49,800 nt of DNA from Flavobacteriales bacterium (GTDB lineage Bacteria; Bacteroidota; Bacteroidia; Flavobacteriales_E; Vicingaceae). The translations under genes and the position numbers were made by a program. Below, in pieces: positions 1 through 8,078 of this stretch; within the stretch, counting starts at the first letter, position 1; the number at the start of each line of letters is the position of its first letter. A model generated the notes under the pieces. The model did not search any database, was not told the DNA's origin, and saw only the letters and a list, made by a program, of their open reading frames with translations. The stretch spans positions 1 through 49,800 of the forward strand of contig NVUQ01000022.1 in the NCBI GenBank assembly GCA_002401955.1, given 5' to 3'.

Positions 1-94
1 CTGACCATATTCTTGATAGGGATAATTATCTAGTTTAATTTTAACTTGTTGCCCTGTTGCTATTTTTCCATAGCCTTTTGCAGGTATTTGAATG
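1..94 (-). pseudogene. HlyD-family membrane-fusion protein fragment, runs off window edge
   Basis: Read on the minus strand from about 93 down to 1, the frame gives IQIPAKGYGKIATGQQV and then KIKLDNYPYQEYG, which resembles the late beta-barrel part of HlyD-type periplasmic adaptors (GQ.VkIklDnYPyqEyG). There is no start codon: the frame begins directly after the stop of the 95-487 gene, so the 5' part is missing in this window. It is either a 5'-truncated remnant or part of a disrupted gene continuing to the left. The family call rests on the short motif only. Confidence 0.55.
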
Positions 95-487
95 TTACCT
101 ATTTTTCTTTAGCCAATCTATCGCATTTTCTAAATTATTAAACGATTTTGACTCAAAGCGAGAACTTAAAACTTTAAGAATAAGTAAAGTGAAAACATGA
201 GCTACAGAATTACTATATACCAATGCTATTTTCCAATCGTATTTTGTAGGGTAATTAGTAAAATAATCACGTACTTCACTACTCATTGTTAACAAGCCCA
301 CCATAGAACTTAGTAGCAATTTTTTACCATCAGGAACATTTTCTGCAATTTCATTTACTGCTTCAGATATCTCTTTAGCCTCTTTAATAGTTATACTTCT
401 AGTCAACTTATAATCTTGCCAAATAATACTATCCTTGCAAACCCAAATTTTTGCGGAATCCAATTCTATTGCAGGATATTGTTTCAT
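95..487 (-). CDS. STAS/SpoIIAA-like small protein
   Basis: A 130-residue protein with no signal peptide or membrane segment. It has the shape of Bacteroidota STAS/SpoIIAA-like proteins: a beta-rich N-terminus, a helix around residues 34-50 (IKEAKEISEAVNEIAE), a strand KKLLLSS, and a last helix with the FNNLENAIDWLKK ending typical of this group (F..le.Ai.WL). Members are usually uncharacterised and may act in protein-protein regulation or bind small hydrophobic ligands. It starts at an ATG (487). Its stop abuts the HlyD-like remnant. The function is unknown and the family assignment is from fold pattern only. Confidence 0.6.
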   Translation of the reverse strand: MKQYPAIELDSAKIWVCKDSIIWQDYKLTRSITIKEAKEISEAVNEIAENVPDGKKLLLSSMVGLLTMSSEVRDYFTNYPTKYDWKIALVYSNSVAHVFTLLILKVLSSRFESKSFNNLENAIDWLKKNR

Positions 488-612
488 AGAACCCTAAATG
501 TACGAAATAATTATACAGCAAACACCCTATTTATATAGAACTACTTCCTCAATATTTTGTTGAGCACTATACTCGGGTTTTAATCAAAGTAAAATCCAAT
601 CATAAATAATTG

Positions 613-780
613 GGTGAAAATGTGTTATTGTTGTTTGGAAAAAACGGAGAACTTTATCTCATGGAAAAGTCAACTTCAAAAAATAAACATTACAGAGAAC
701 GGGAAATATACTTTTGTTATGAAAACGTGACTAAAACCCTCAAGAATTCTAAAGCCTTAACCAAGTATTTAAAGTTATAA
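613..780 (+). pseudogene. 3' remnant of a lipoprotein gene related to the gene at 6695-7846
   Basis: The frame starting at 613 reads GENVLLLFGKNGELYLMEK, then shifts to NITENGKYTFVMK, then returns to NVTKTLKNSKALTKYLKL before TAA (778-780). This aligns with the C-terminus of the lipoprotein at 6695-7846 (GEIVLMLFSKTGELYMMGK ... NITVDGSYNFVMK, NVSNSIKSSHDLANYLEL). Two compensating frame changes, one beside an A-run near 724, break it. Only the last ~55 codons survive. It is a decayed paralogue, not an expressed gene. Confidence 0.8.
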
Positions 781-866
781 TATGGATCTAGCCTCATCAA
801 TGCTTTATTGTTAATTATAATTCTTGTCTTTAAGCTGAAAAACAAAAAAATCAACTTTTGCTCCTT

Positions 867-981
867 ATACCGATTTGTAATCAAAATGCCCTATAATTTC
901 GTTACTCTCATTCTCTGGCTTTGATTATCTATCGGCATTATACAAAAACCATTGTTGGGTGTTTTGAAATTAAATTGGTAT
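867..981. repeat. MITE-like 115-bp repeat, copy 1
   Basis: A near-identical 115-bp sequence occurs here and at 13104-13218 and 15151-15265. Its ends form an imperfect terminal inverted repeat (ATACCGATTT and AAATTGGTAT, one mismatch). Internally, AATGCCC(G)ATAAT near the left pairs with ATTATCTATCGGCATT near the middle. It has no coding capacity. This copy directly abuts the 5' end of a truncated reading frame (980-1162), suggesting insertion into or next to a gene. No clear target-site duplication is visible. Confidence 0.8.
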
Positions 982-1162
982 TACAGTTACCAAAACTGGA
1001 ACAATAACTAATTTTAATATCAACTCAACTTGTGGACACCCTACTGTTGATAAAAAAATGCTTGAGTTAATGAATACATTACCAGGAGAATGGAACATTG
1101 CCACCAACGCGAAAGGAGAAAAAAATAGACCAGATATTAGTATTTTATTTCGGAATAATTAG
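980..1162 (+). pseudogene. 3' remnant resembling a TonB C-terminal domain
   Basis: From the MITE boundary an open frame reads ITVTKTGTITNFNINSTCG, then HPTVDKKMLELMNTLPGEWN, and ends ISILFRNN with TAG (1160-1162). The order V.v...G.I.n..I..s.g...D...l.l...mP.W..a...G......i.f matches the TonB/energy-transducer C-terminal domain. No start codon or upstream part exists: the frame opens at the right end of the MITE. It is called a remnant because only about 60 codons remain. The family call is moderate. Confidence 0.55.
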
Positions 1163-1202
1163 TTGTTAATGAAGATAAATACGAGATTTTAAATTAAAAG
1201 CT

Positions 1203-1210
1203 TATTTTTG
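1203..1210 (+). promoter_or_regulatory. -7 box for the cold-shock gene
   Basis: TATTTTTG matches the Bacteroidota -7 consensus TAnnTTTG and lies 24 bases before the ATG at 1235. A convincing -33 TTG at the usual spacing was not seen. Confidence 0.55.
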
Positions 1211-1234
1211 CAGTTAAATATAAAATATTAAAAG

Positions 1235-1426
1235 ATGAGTAACGGAACAGTAAAATTTTTCAATGATTCAAAAGGATTTGGATTTATTACTCCTGAATCA
1301 GGAGAAAAAGACGTATTTGTACATGTAAGTGGTCTAATTGATGAGATCAATGAAGGTGACGAAGTAAGCTACGATGTAGAAGAAGGTCAAAAAGGATTAA
1401 GCGCAATAAACGTGAAAGTAAACTAA
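1235..1426 (+). CDS. Cold-shock domain protein (CspA family)
   Basis: A 63-residue single cold-shock domain that binds single-stranded RNA or DNA as an OB-fold beta-barrel and acts as an RNA chaperone in the cytoplasm. The signature motifs are present: GTVKFFN at residues 4-10, RNP1 KGFGFI (13-18) and RNP2 VFVH (27-30). The length is normal for bacterial Csp proteins. It is a monocistronic unit: a -7 box at 1203-1210 and a strong rho-independent terminator at 1454-1489. The ATG at 1235 follows an A-rich leader, as is usual in this phylum. The family assignment is secure; whether it is cold-induced cannot be read from the sequence. Confidence 0.97.
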   Translation: MSNGTVKFFNDSKGFGFITPESGEKDVFVHVSGLIDEINEGDEVSYDVEEGQKGLSAINVKVN

Positions 1427-1453
1427 TCGTTTACCTTAAACAAAATTGTAAGC

Positions 1454-1489
1454 AAAAGCCTATCCGTCAGCTGACGGATAGGCTTTTTT
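1454..1489 (+). terminator. Rho-independent terminator after csp
   Basis: A perfect inverted repeat, AAAAGCCTATCCGTC / GACGGATAGGCTTTT around AGCT, followed by a T-run. It lies 28 bases past the csp stop. Because the arms are A- and T-flanked it could also work for the opposite strand, but no gene converges on it. Confidence 0.9.
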
Positions 1490-1528
1490 ATTGGTGCCAA
1501 AAATTTATAGTATTCCCATACCAAAAAA

Positions 1529-2056
1529 ATGAATGATTCAGAAAATATTTGTTTGTCTTGCGGACTTTGTTGTGACGGTACCATGATTGGATTTGTACGG
1601 TTAAATCTTGAAGAATTACCTGTATTAAAAGAAATAATGGAGATAGAGGAAGAAGATGGTAAGGGATTTTTTATTCAACCCTGCAAGAACTATTGTGATG
1701 GTTGTACTATTTATTCTAATAGACCAAAACAATGTGACAATTTTAAATGCGAACTCTTAAAAGCCCACGAAGAAAAGAAATTAGATTTTGATTCGGCTAT
1801 TGGAATAATTAATGAGCTTAAACAAAAAAAGTTAGCCATAGAAAAAAAATTATCGATGCTACAGTTTGAACTAAAATCCCAATCATTTTGCTTTAAAATG
1901 ATTGAACTGAATACCTTGTTGCAGAAAAATAAGGACGAATCAGTATTAAAACAAAAACATTTAGAATTAATATCTGACCTCAAGCAGCTCGATAATCTGC
2001 TTACAAAAAGATTTGGGCTCTCTATACTCCCCTCACAATCTTGCCTAAATTTTTAA
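1529..2056 (+). CDS. YkgJ-type cysteine cluster protein
   Basis: 175 residues. The N-terminal half carries the Zn/Fe-chelating cysteine cluster of the YkgJ family (CxxCGLCC at residues 9-15, then C.NYCDGCTIYSNRPKQCDNFKC). The spacing CxxCxxCC ... C...CxxC..Y..RP..C..F.C is characteristic. The rest is a charged, probably helical region rich in Lys and Glu (about 75-160). There is no signal peptide, so it is probably cytoplasmic. Members are thought to bind a metal, but the physiological role is unresolved. It starts at the ATG at 1529, 40 bases after the csp terminator, as its own unit. Confidence 0.85.
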   Translation: MNDSENICLSCGLCCDGTMIGFVRLNLEELPVLKEIMEIEEEDGKGFFIQPCKNYCDGCTIYSNRPKQCDNFKCELLKAHEEKKLDFDSAIGIINELKQKKLAIEKKLSMLQFELKSQSFCFKMIELNTLLQKNKDESVLKQKHLELISDLKQLDNLLTKRFGLSILPSQSCLNF

Positions 2057-2117
2057 TGAGTTGTTATCAGATACCCAACAAGGTGCTATATACCCGTTCT
2101 ATTCTTAGTGTTTTACC
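2052..2117. repeat. Fragment of the dispersed promoter-bearing intergenic repeat
   Basis: TTTAATGAGTTGTTATCA and the later ATACCCGTTCTATTCTTAGTG segment match the element at 3191-3299 (CTAATGAGTTACCATCAT ... CCCGTTCAATTCTTAGTG). The promoter end of the element is missing here, consistent with a truncated copy lying between convergent genes. Confidence 0.55.
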
Positions 2118-2192
2118 CATCAATTTCACACAAGAAAGCCCTAAACGAAGTATCCGAATAGCGCTCTCTATTTGAGTATAAATTAACTGCCC

Positions 2193-3077
2193 CTATTTTA
2201 CTAGTAATCGAATATGTTCAACACTTTTAGACGACTCAACTCTAACAATGCAGTAACCCTGATATGCAGTGGCTAACTTTATCTCCGTACCGTTGGTAAC
2301 TGTAACACTTGGTTGAATTTGTTGTCCCAAGTTGTTATAGATGCTAATTGTATTAACATCATCTATTTGTTCATCAAACGATACTACAAATAATCCTGAA
2401 CTAGGGTTCGGATAAATACTTATATTTTGCTTAACACCTTTATTTTCATTAAAACTTGTTGCAACACTTACTGTGTCGCCAGCTATAATTTGTTGGTTTG
2501 GCGTTAAATTGTAAGCAAAATCTTTTACTGTTAATTCTACTGGAACCCCACCAGTTATATCTACACGAATCCACCCATAATGAGTTGAACCAGCAATATC
2601 AAAAGAAATTGCTATATAGCTGTTGGTTGCCCCACCAACCCACTGTCCTAGTGCTTCAAGGTTATTTCCAAAATCCTGATATTGTGTAATAAAAAGACCT
2701 GTACCTGTTCCTCCGCTGGTTGTTGGGTACCATGTTGAGGAATTAACATCTATCAAATATCCAGCACTTAAATTCATCGCGTCTGCTCCAGAAATGTCTT
2801 TTAGTCCGCTGTTATCCAATGTATTTGGACCATCTTTCAATTTGAAAAATGCAACCATACCAAAAACATCGTCATGTATAATCTCAAAATCAGCGGTTCC
2901 ATTCTGATCAATATCTAAATTGAATGAAGGGTTTGAATGATTAACAGTGTAATCTGTAATGTTAGTATATACAATTTGTGCTTTTGAAGAATTGTTAACA
3001 AAAAATAAAGCCGCTAGTAATAAGCTTGGTAGAGTTAATTTCATTTTCTTAAAGATTAAAGTAAGTTTTGTTTTCAT
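2193..3077 (-). CDS. Secreted protein with T9SS type A sorting domain
   Basis: A 294-residue exported protein. It begins with a basic N-terminus and a hydrophobic segment (LTLPSLLLAALFF) ending before SSKAQ, a Sec signal peptide. A second Met at residue 12 (MKLTLPS) is an equally good start. Residues 35-200 form a Gly/Asn/Asp-rich beta region with DQNGTADFEI (EF-hand or dockerin-like Ca-binding look), of unknown ligand. The last ~80 residues are a T9SS type A sorting domain (ISIYPNPSSGLFVVSF ... IYNNLGQ), used for export across the outer membrane and surface attachment. The specific function is unknown. It is transcribed alone, convergent with 1529-2056. Confidence 0.85.
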   Translation of the reverse strand: MKTKLTLIFKKMKLTLPSLLLAALFFVNNSSKAQIVYTNITDYTVNHSNPSFNLDIDQNGTADFEIIHDDVFGMVAFFKLKDGPNTLDNSGLKDISGADAMNLSAGYLIDVNSSTWYPTTSGGTGTGLFITQYQDFGNNLEALGQWVGGATNSYIAISFDIAGSTHYGWIRVDITGGVPVELTVKDFAYNLTPNQQIIAGDTVSVATSFNENKGVKQNISIYPNPSSGLFVVSFDEQIDDVNTISIYNNLGQQIQPSVTVTNGTEIKLATAYQGYCIVRVESSKSVEHIRLLVK

Positions 3078-3190
3078 AATTATATATTAAAAGTGAGTGA
3101 CAAAACTAAAGTCTTCAAATACTAAGACAATCACCGATACACGTGATTTGCATTGAATGTAACTATTTCACTTGCATCGGTGAAGTTGAA

Positions 3191-3299
3191 CTAATGAGTT
3201 ACCATCATTATTAAATCCTAAGCTCCAACAACGACAATACCCGTTCAATTCTTAGTGTTTTAGACCGAAACTAAGCGGTATTATTTTTCTACATTTGGC
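3191..3299 (+). promoter_or_regulatory. Dispersed intergenic repeat ending in a -7 box
   Basis: A member of a repeat family also seen at 14043-14213, 14990-15142, 18840-18944 and 19870-20015. The shared core is CATCATTATTAAA, CCTAAGCTCCAACAACG, ACAATACC, a TTAGTGTTTTAG-like block, and a final TACATTTG (3290-3297) matching TAnnTTTG. It lies 19 bases before the serine-hydrolase ATG, so the repeat apparently supplies the promoter. Confidence 0.65.
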
Positions 3300-3315
3300 G
3301 ATCTAATTATTTAAA

Positions 3316-4959
3316 ATGAAACACACATCTGTATACGCTTTAATAATCATTGGATTATTAGGAGTACTGAATCTGCAAAGTCAAAACATCAATAAAAATG
3401 AATTGAATGCTAAAATTGAAGAACTCATACCTTCTACAGTAAATGATACAACGCCTGGTTTTGTTTTAGGAGTTATTCATAAAGGAGAACTTATTTTTAG
3501 TAAAGGATATGGATTAGCCAATCTTTCTTACAACATACCAAATAATCCAAAAATGGCTTATAACATTGGTTCTGTTAGTAAGCAATTTCTGGGTTATGCT
3601 TTTTCGATGTTACATATTGAAGGTAAACTAAACATTAACGATCCAGTTACTAAATACCTTAAAAATTGGCCTAAATTTGATAAAACAGTTACCCTAAAAC
3701 ACCTACTAACTCATACAAGTGGTTATCGCGAAGCATATACCATGTCTAATTTGAGCGGGAGAACTGTTGGAGTTGATCGTCTTTCTAGAGAGGAATGTTT
3801 AAATGTGGTTAGAAAACAACCAAAACTAGAATTTGAACCTGGTTCTCGGTACATATACAACAGTACTGCCTGGGTTATTCTTGCAGAAATATTAGAACAA
3901 GTAACTAATCAACCGGCAGACGAATGGGTAGAAGAAAATATTCTAAAACCATTAAAAATGAACAATACCCACATAGAGTCATTTGTAGGAGAAGTAATTC
4001 CAAATGCAGCAGAATCTTACAATTACAGTACGAGTTATGGAAACTCTAAAAGTAATCGTGCAATTTTTGGTGCCGCAGACATCAATACCAGCATAGAAGA
4101 TTTGATGTTGTGGATTAATAATTTTAATACCATAAAAGTTGGAAGTAAAGAAGCCATGAAACTGTTTCTCTCTCCTTTTATATTGAATGATGGCACTAAT
4201 TCTGAATATGCTTTAGGTATACAAGTTAACTTACATAAAGGGGTTAAATTATATAGCCATACTGGCGGTCACGAAAGTTTTATTACGCAATTACGTTATT
4301 ACCCCGATCAAGAAATTGGAATTATTACCGTATCTAATTTTGGTGGAAAAGGTATTATTAATACCTCAACAATTGCAGAATTCTTATTAAAAGATGAAAT
4401 GATATCAAAAGAGAAAATTAACGATAAAGCGTTCGAAATAGATAAAGATAAACTCAAAAAATATGAAGGTATTTATATAGCTCCTACACTAAATGATGTA
4501 ACACACATAGAGATGGTTGATGACTCATTAACTATCTGGGGAGAATCTAAACTTATTCCAACATCAACAAACACATTTCGCATTAATAATTGGGGAGGTA
4601 AATTTGAAATTAGCCCACTAGAAGATGGTACTCTGCAATTAGAAGTAATTGGAGATATAACAAGCACCTACAACAAAGTTGAAGCATGGAAACCAACAGA
4701 TAAAGAGCTAAAAGAATTTGAAAGCGATTATTGGAGCGAAGAACTAGAGACACTTTATCATTTAAAAATAGTAGATGAAAAACTAATAATCGAACACCGT
4801 TGGATAGGTAAAATTGATTTAGAACCAATAACAAAAGATGTATTTAAAGCTGGTTGGGGGTGGCATCTTAAAGTGGAGCGGACAAAAGAAAATAAAATTA
4901 CTGGATTTAACATTAATAGTGGTCGTACATTAAATGTGTTTTTTCAGAGAAAAGACTAA
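3316..4959 (+). CDS. Serine hydrolase of the class C beta-lactamase/DD-peptidase family
   Basis: A 547-residue exported protein with a signal peptide (residues 1-22, ending LNLQSQ). The penicillin-binding/esterase fold covers about 30-365, with catalytic S86-V-S-K89, a Y181-N-S motif in the YxN position, and H315-T-G-G in place of KTG. It is followed by a C-terminal beta-rich region (about 375-547) of the DUF3471/lipocalin-like type often fused to these enzymes. HTGG instead of KTG is usual for the esterase and aminopeptidase branch, so beta-lactam resistance should not be assumed. It probably acts in the periplasm on a peptide or ester substrate. The start is an ATG 19 bases after the -7 box. 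Confidence 0.9.
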   Translation: MKHTSVYALIIIGLLGVLNLQSQNINKNELNAKIEELIPSTVNDTTPGFVLGVIHKGELIFSKGYGLANLSYNIPNNPKMAYNIGSVSKQFLGYAFSMLHIEGKLNINDPVTKYLKNWPKFDKTVTLKHLLTHTSGYREAYTMSNLSGRTVGVDRLSREECLNVVRKQPKLEFEPGSRYIYNSTAWVILAEILEQVTNQPADEWVEENILKPLKMNNTHIESFVGEVIPNAAESYNYSTSYGNSKSNRAIFGAADINTSIEDLMLWINNFNTIKVGSKEAMKLFLSPFILNDGTNSEYALGIQVNLHKGVKLYSHTGGHESFITQLRYYPDQEIGIITVSNFGGKGIINTSTIAEFLLKDEMISKEKINDKAFEIDKDKLKKYEGIYIAPTLNDVTHIEMVDDSLTIWGESKLIPTSTNTFRINNWGGKFEISPLEDGTLQLEVIGDITSTYNKVEAWKPTDKELKEFESDYWSEELETLYHLKIVDEKLIIEHRWIGKIDLEPITKDVFKAGWGWHLKVERTKENKITGFNINSGRTLNVFFQRKD

Positions 4960-5001
4960 TAAACCTTAGTATTAACTACTCAAATACGCTAATTTAATTA
5001 C

Positions 5002-5009
5002 TACTTTTG
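5002..5009 (+). promoter_or_regulatory. -7 box for the 5070-5878 gene pair
   Basis: TACTTTTG fits TAnnTTTG and is followed by GGGAAATTATAAG. The preceding bases (4960-5000) weakly resemble the tail of the dispersed promoter repeat. The ATG is 60 bases downstream. Confidence 0.5.
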
Positions 5010-5069
5010 GGGAAATTATAAGCTAAAAATTACAATTGTCTACTTATTCAATTGTTTAATACATATCAA

Positions 5070-5399
5070 ATGAGCATAGAAAATAAAACAGAAAAACCAA
5101 CCCCAGAAGCGAAAGCACTTTCACTTTTTTTAATGGCTTATAAAACGATAAAGCCCATTTACAAAGAGGAATCAAAGCGTATTAATAAGCTGTATGCTAT
5201 GGTTAAAGATGGTGAATTAAGTAAGAGTGACTATCTTAAAGAGGTAGAAACTAGACTAACATCACATGGTGGTTATTCAGAAGTTGTAGAAAAAACAGTT
5301 CGGTTTTACATTGAAAAAACTGGTGAATGGACACTAAAAGGTGATGATAAATATTGCCTAGACGCTAAGGAAATTGCCGATAAAATCTTGACTAAGTAA
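5070..5399 (+). CDS. Hypothetical cytoplasmic protein
   Basis: A 109-residue soluble protein, Lys/Glu-rich and probably all-helical (FLMAYKTIKPIYKEESKRINKLYAMVKDGELSKSDYL...), with no signal peptide. An in-frame TTG at 5052 would extend it by six residues, but the ATG at 5070 (MSIENKTEK) is preferred. It lies 5 bases upstream of the DUF4375-like gene and shares its promoter, so the two are probably cotranscribed. I do not recognise the family. Confidence 0.65.
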   Translation: MSIENKTEKPTPEAKALSLFLMAYKTIKPIYKEESKRINKLYAMVKDGELSKSDYLKEVETRLTSHGGYSEVVEKTVRFYIEKTGEWTLKGDDKYCLDAKEIADKILTK

Positions 5400-5404
5400 A
5401 GATA

Positions 5405-5878
5405 ATGGAGAAGATTTCGAATAGAGCTTTAATTGGTCGGCTATATAGTTCAGCCAATGATCAATTGGATAATGCTAGCTTTGATATTGAAAGTTGGAAG
5501 GATTGGTATCAGGTGGTTCAAGGGCTAACTGACCCTGAAAAAATGGTTTATTTAATAGTAAAATTAAATCAAACGGTAACAAATGGTGGTTTTGCAGAAT
5601 TTTACGAAACCTCATTTGGGATATTTTCTCCCGAAATTATTCATGTGCTCAACGAAATTAAAGCAGTAAAAACTGCGGAAATTATTTCTAACTCTTTGCC
5701 AATTGTAAATCCAACAGGACTTTTGGATGATGCATACAAAACCCTTGTTTTTAATATAAAACTCTCAGAACAACAAAGAGCAGATCTTTACTCTTGTGAT
5801 ATAAAGTACGATCATTTACAAGACCTTGAAAATTTAGAGGATCTACTTGGCGAGTATCTACAAGAGATTGTTAAATGA
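5405..5878 (+). CDS. DUF4375/DMP19-like protein
   Basis: 157 residues, soluble. The core MVYLIVKLNQTVTNGGFAEF (around residues 46-65) followed by helices with INSLEEI-like spacing matches the DMP19/DUF4375 pattern (V.NGGF.qf..N). The eukaryote-like DMP19 name comes from a DNA-mimic protein in Neisseria, but for most bacterial members no function is known, and DNA mimicry should not be assumed. It follows 5070-5399 with a 5-base gap. DUF4375 genes often sit in accessory or polymorphic-immunity-like regions; no toxin partner is visible here. Confidence 0.65.
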   Translation: MEKISNRALIGRLYSSANDQLDNASFDIESWKDWYQVVQGLTDPEKMVYLIVKLNQTVTNGGFAEFYETSFGIFSPEIIHVLNEIKAVKTAEIISNSLPIVNPTGLLDDAYKTLVFNIKLSEQQRADLYSCDIKYDHLQDLENLEDLLGEYLQEIVK

Positions 5879-6028
5879 CCATTTAGCAGTTTACAAGCAG
5901 CTAATCCAATAACGGAAATACATCTCAGGGCATTCTATTTTAAAATTTGAGAAACAGGCGATAAAAATAAGTGGCTTAATAGATAAAAAAGAGGCTGTTT
6001 TTAGTTAAAATAATTTAGATTATTTCAC

Positions 6029-6036
6029 TAGATTTG
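6029..6036 (+). promoter_or_regulatory. -7 box for the thioredoxin-like gene
   Basis: TAGATTTG fits TAnnTTTG, with the ATG at 6077, 40 bases downstream. Confidence 0.5.
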
Positions 6037-6076
6037 GGCAAACGGATATTCCAATCATAAAATAATTGACTTTACA

Positions 6077-6631
6077 ATGGCACTAACAGAATCAAACCCA
6101 ATTGAAATTGGTACACAAGCACCAGATTTCAATTTGCTTGATACTACATCTGGCAACAACAAATCTTTAACTGAGTTAAAAGGAAAAAATGGAACTGTAA
6201 TAATGTTTATTTGTAACCACTGTCCTTTTGTTATTCATGTAAATAATGAGTTGGTAAAACTGGCTAATGACTACAAAAACAAAGGAATTGGCTTTATTGC
6301 TATTAGTAGCAACAATGTCGAAACTCACCCTCAAGATGGACCAAATTTTATGAAAACTCATGCTCAAAAAATGAACTTCCCTTTTGCCTACTTGTATGAT
6401 GAAACCCAGGAAGTAGCAAAAGCTTATGATGCAGCTTGTACACCTGACTTTTATTTGTTTGATGACAAATTAAAAGCGACTTATCATGGACAATTAGACA
6501 GTTCGAGGCCAGGAAATGAAGTGCAAACTACTGGTGCTGATTTACGAAAAGCAATTGATTTCTTATTAAACAATCAATCGGTTATCACTAATCAAACACC
6601 AAGTATTGGCTGTAATATTAAATGGAAATAA
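6077..6631 (+). CDS. Thioredoxin-fold peroxiredoxin-like protein
   Basis: A 184-residue protein of the AhpC/TSA-like branch with the C46-N-H-C49-P motif (CNHCPFV) at the place of the thioredoxin CxxC. It starts APDFNLLDT, typical of peroxiredoxin and ResA-like folds. A later segment, DAACTPDFYLFD, supplies the conserved cis-Pro loop (TPDFYL), and YHGQLDSSRPGN is the usual end-motif. It has no signal peptide, so it is probably a cytoplasmic thiol oxidoreductase or peroxidase. It is a single-gene unit with a -7 box at 6029-6036. Its 3' end converges with the lipoprotein at 6695. The substrate is unknown. Confidence 0.9.
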   Translation: MALTESNPIEIGTQAPDFNLLDTTSGNNKSLTELKGKNGTVIMFICNHCPFVIHVNNELVKLANDYKNKGIGFIAISSNNVETHPQDGPNFMKTHAQKMNFPFAYLYDETQEVAKAYDAACTPDFYLFDDKLKATYHGQLDSSRPGNEVQTTGADLRKAIDFLLNNQSVITNQTPSIGCNIKWK

Positions 6632-6694
6632 TTGAATGTTTTAACGATTTTCATTAGTTTACAACCAGTTGCACCAACAGCACCTTAACAACAA

Positions 6695-7846
6695 TTACAA
6701 TTCTAGATAATTGGCCAAATCATGAGAGCTTTTGATGGAGTTAGAAACGTTTTTCATTACAAAGTTATAGCTCCCATCTACTGTAATGTTCATGTTTTTA
6801 AAGTCTTCTTTTCCCATCATATAGAGTTCTCCAGTTTTAGAAAATAGCATTAAAACAATCTCACCTTCAGTATCGCATGCAAAAGCTATTGGGTCGAAAC
6901 TAAAGGCTCCATTGTACTTTAAATCGATAAGCGACAAAACTTTAGGTGAATGTATTTTGCGACCTTTCTCATCTTGGTAAGTAGCATGAACAAAAACTTT
7001 TTTAAGAAACCTATACATTTGATCGCAATTATAAACTCCAAAACCTTTTATATTTAACCCCTTAATTATAGATGGATAGGTATGACCTGCTTTACTACAG
7101 TAATTAACCCCTTCAGGTAATACACCTCTAAATTTATTACCATGCTTCCTTGCCTTCGCTACCAAATTATCAGATTTAGTCTTTATCGATTGAACTTCCT
7201 TCCAGTTATTTGTTTTTTCATCCAGTTTATAAAAATCAATGTCGTTATTTTTTTTAGCCAAGAAATAATCAATACTCAGCTGTTTGGTTGGAGCAATACC
7301 TATTTCCTTACCTTTAAATGTACCTTCTATGGAAAACATTCCTGAGCTATTAAAACCATATTCTTCACCATTTTTTTGGATAACCATTGGAATTTTTGAA
7401 AAAGCAATTTCAGCAGAATTCGTATACTCCTGAAATTGAATATTAACCTTATCTAAAATAACATAACCGTCTTTATCAATAAAAGCATACTTAGGAATAT
7501 GGAGTTGGGTTCCTTTCCCATTTATTTGAATAACAGTATCTGCCATGCAGTTTATTTCAAAAGTTTTAATTCTTGGAACAAAACCGCTTGGAATACTAAA
7601 AGGTTTAACACTAACATTTTTTTTGTTTGGCTTTTTAACCAAGGGTTTTTCATGTATTTGATCAGCGGCTTCACTAATGGTTAGCGAATCTCTTTTAGGG
7701 ACTGATGAAGCTAGAGGAATAGTAGAATTGAACATTCTAGTTTCATCAGCTTTATCGGGTAAAACCGATTTTGAAGTTATTGTTTCTGTTTCATTATTGC
7801 ATGCTCCAAAAAATAGAGCGATAAGGATATAAGTTGTTTTTTTCAT
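6695..7846 (-). CDS. Hypothetical lipoprotein, paralogue of the remnant at 613-780
   Basis: A 383-residue lipoprotein. The signal peptide ends LIALFFGAC (lipid-modified Cys16). It is followed by a low-complexity linker (to about 80) and a beta-rich region with a repeated pattern of short strands; KGTQLHIPKYAFIDKDGYVILDKVNIQFQEY resembles the ZU5-like/DUF surface domains of Bacteroidota. The C-terminus carries EGEIVLMLFSKTGELYMM. It probably sits at the periplasmic or outer-membrane face. The last 55 residues recur as the decayed fragment at 613-780, so the family was once present twice. The function is unknown. It is divergent from 8079 with 232 bases between them. Confidence 0.75.
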   Translation of the reverse strand: MKKTTYILIALFFGACNNETETITSKSVLPDKADETRMFNSTIPLASSVPKRDSLTISEAADQIHEKPLVKKPNKKNVSVKPFSIPSGFVPRIKTFEINCMADTVIQINGKGTQLHIPKYAFIDKDGYVILDKVNIQFQEYTNSAEIAFSKIPMVIQKNGEEYGFNSSGMFSIEGTFKGKEIGIAPTKQLSIDYFLAKKNNDIDFYKLDEKTNNWKEVQSIKTKSDNLVAKARKHGNKFRGVLPEGVNYCSKAGHTYPSIIKGLNIKGFGVYNCDQMYRFLKKVFVHATYQDEKGRKIHSPKVLSLIDLKYNGAFSFDPIAFACDTEGEIVLMLFSKTGELYMMGKEDFKNMNITVDGSYNFVMKNVSNSIKSSHDLANYLEL

Positions 7847-8044
7847 AATGCTTGTTTATTCTTTATAATGCGAAAGAATTAAAAAGATACTTTGTTGAGT
7901 TGATGAAAAAAGAAATCACATCACTACACAAACCCTAAACTCCAATACCGATTATATTGGAAAGACACCACCTATGGTTCTGTATTTATAGTTAGAAAAG
8001 CAAAATTGATTAAAGAGAAATAAGAGCTATTTTATTAAAAAAAC

Positions 8045-8052
8045 TATCTTCG
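8045..8052 (+). promoter_or_regulatory. Likely -7 box for the DUF885 operon
   Basis: TATCTTCG resembles TAnnTTTG with one mismatch, 26 bases before the ATG at 8079. It lies in the divergent region with the lipoprotein gene. The earlier part (7918-7965) has weak similarity to the dispersed intergenic repeat (ACCCTAAACTCCAATACCG). Confidence 0.45.
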
Positions 8053-8078
8053 CACACTCTAACATTAATACATCTTTT

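Noticed and set aside
3136..3190. TCACCGAT / ATCGGTGA inverted pair before the serine hydrolase
   Set aside because: The arms are short with a long spacer and lie upstream of the repeat element; no link to a known signal.
5879..6028. Possible gene remnant ending KKEAVFS before the thioredoxin-like gene
   Set aside because: Only about 22 codons are open and no family match was seen; too weak to list.
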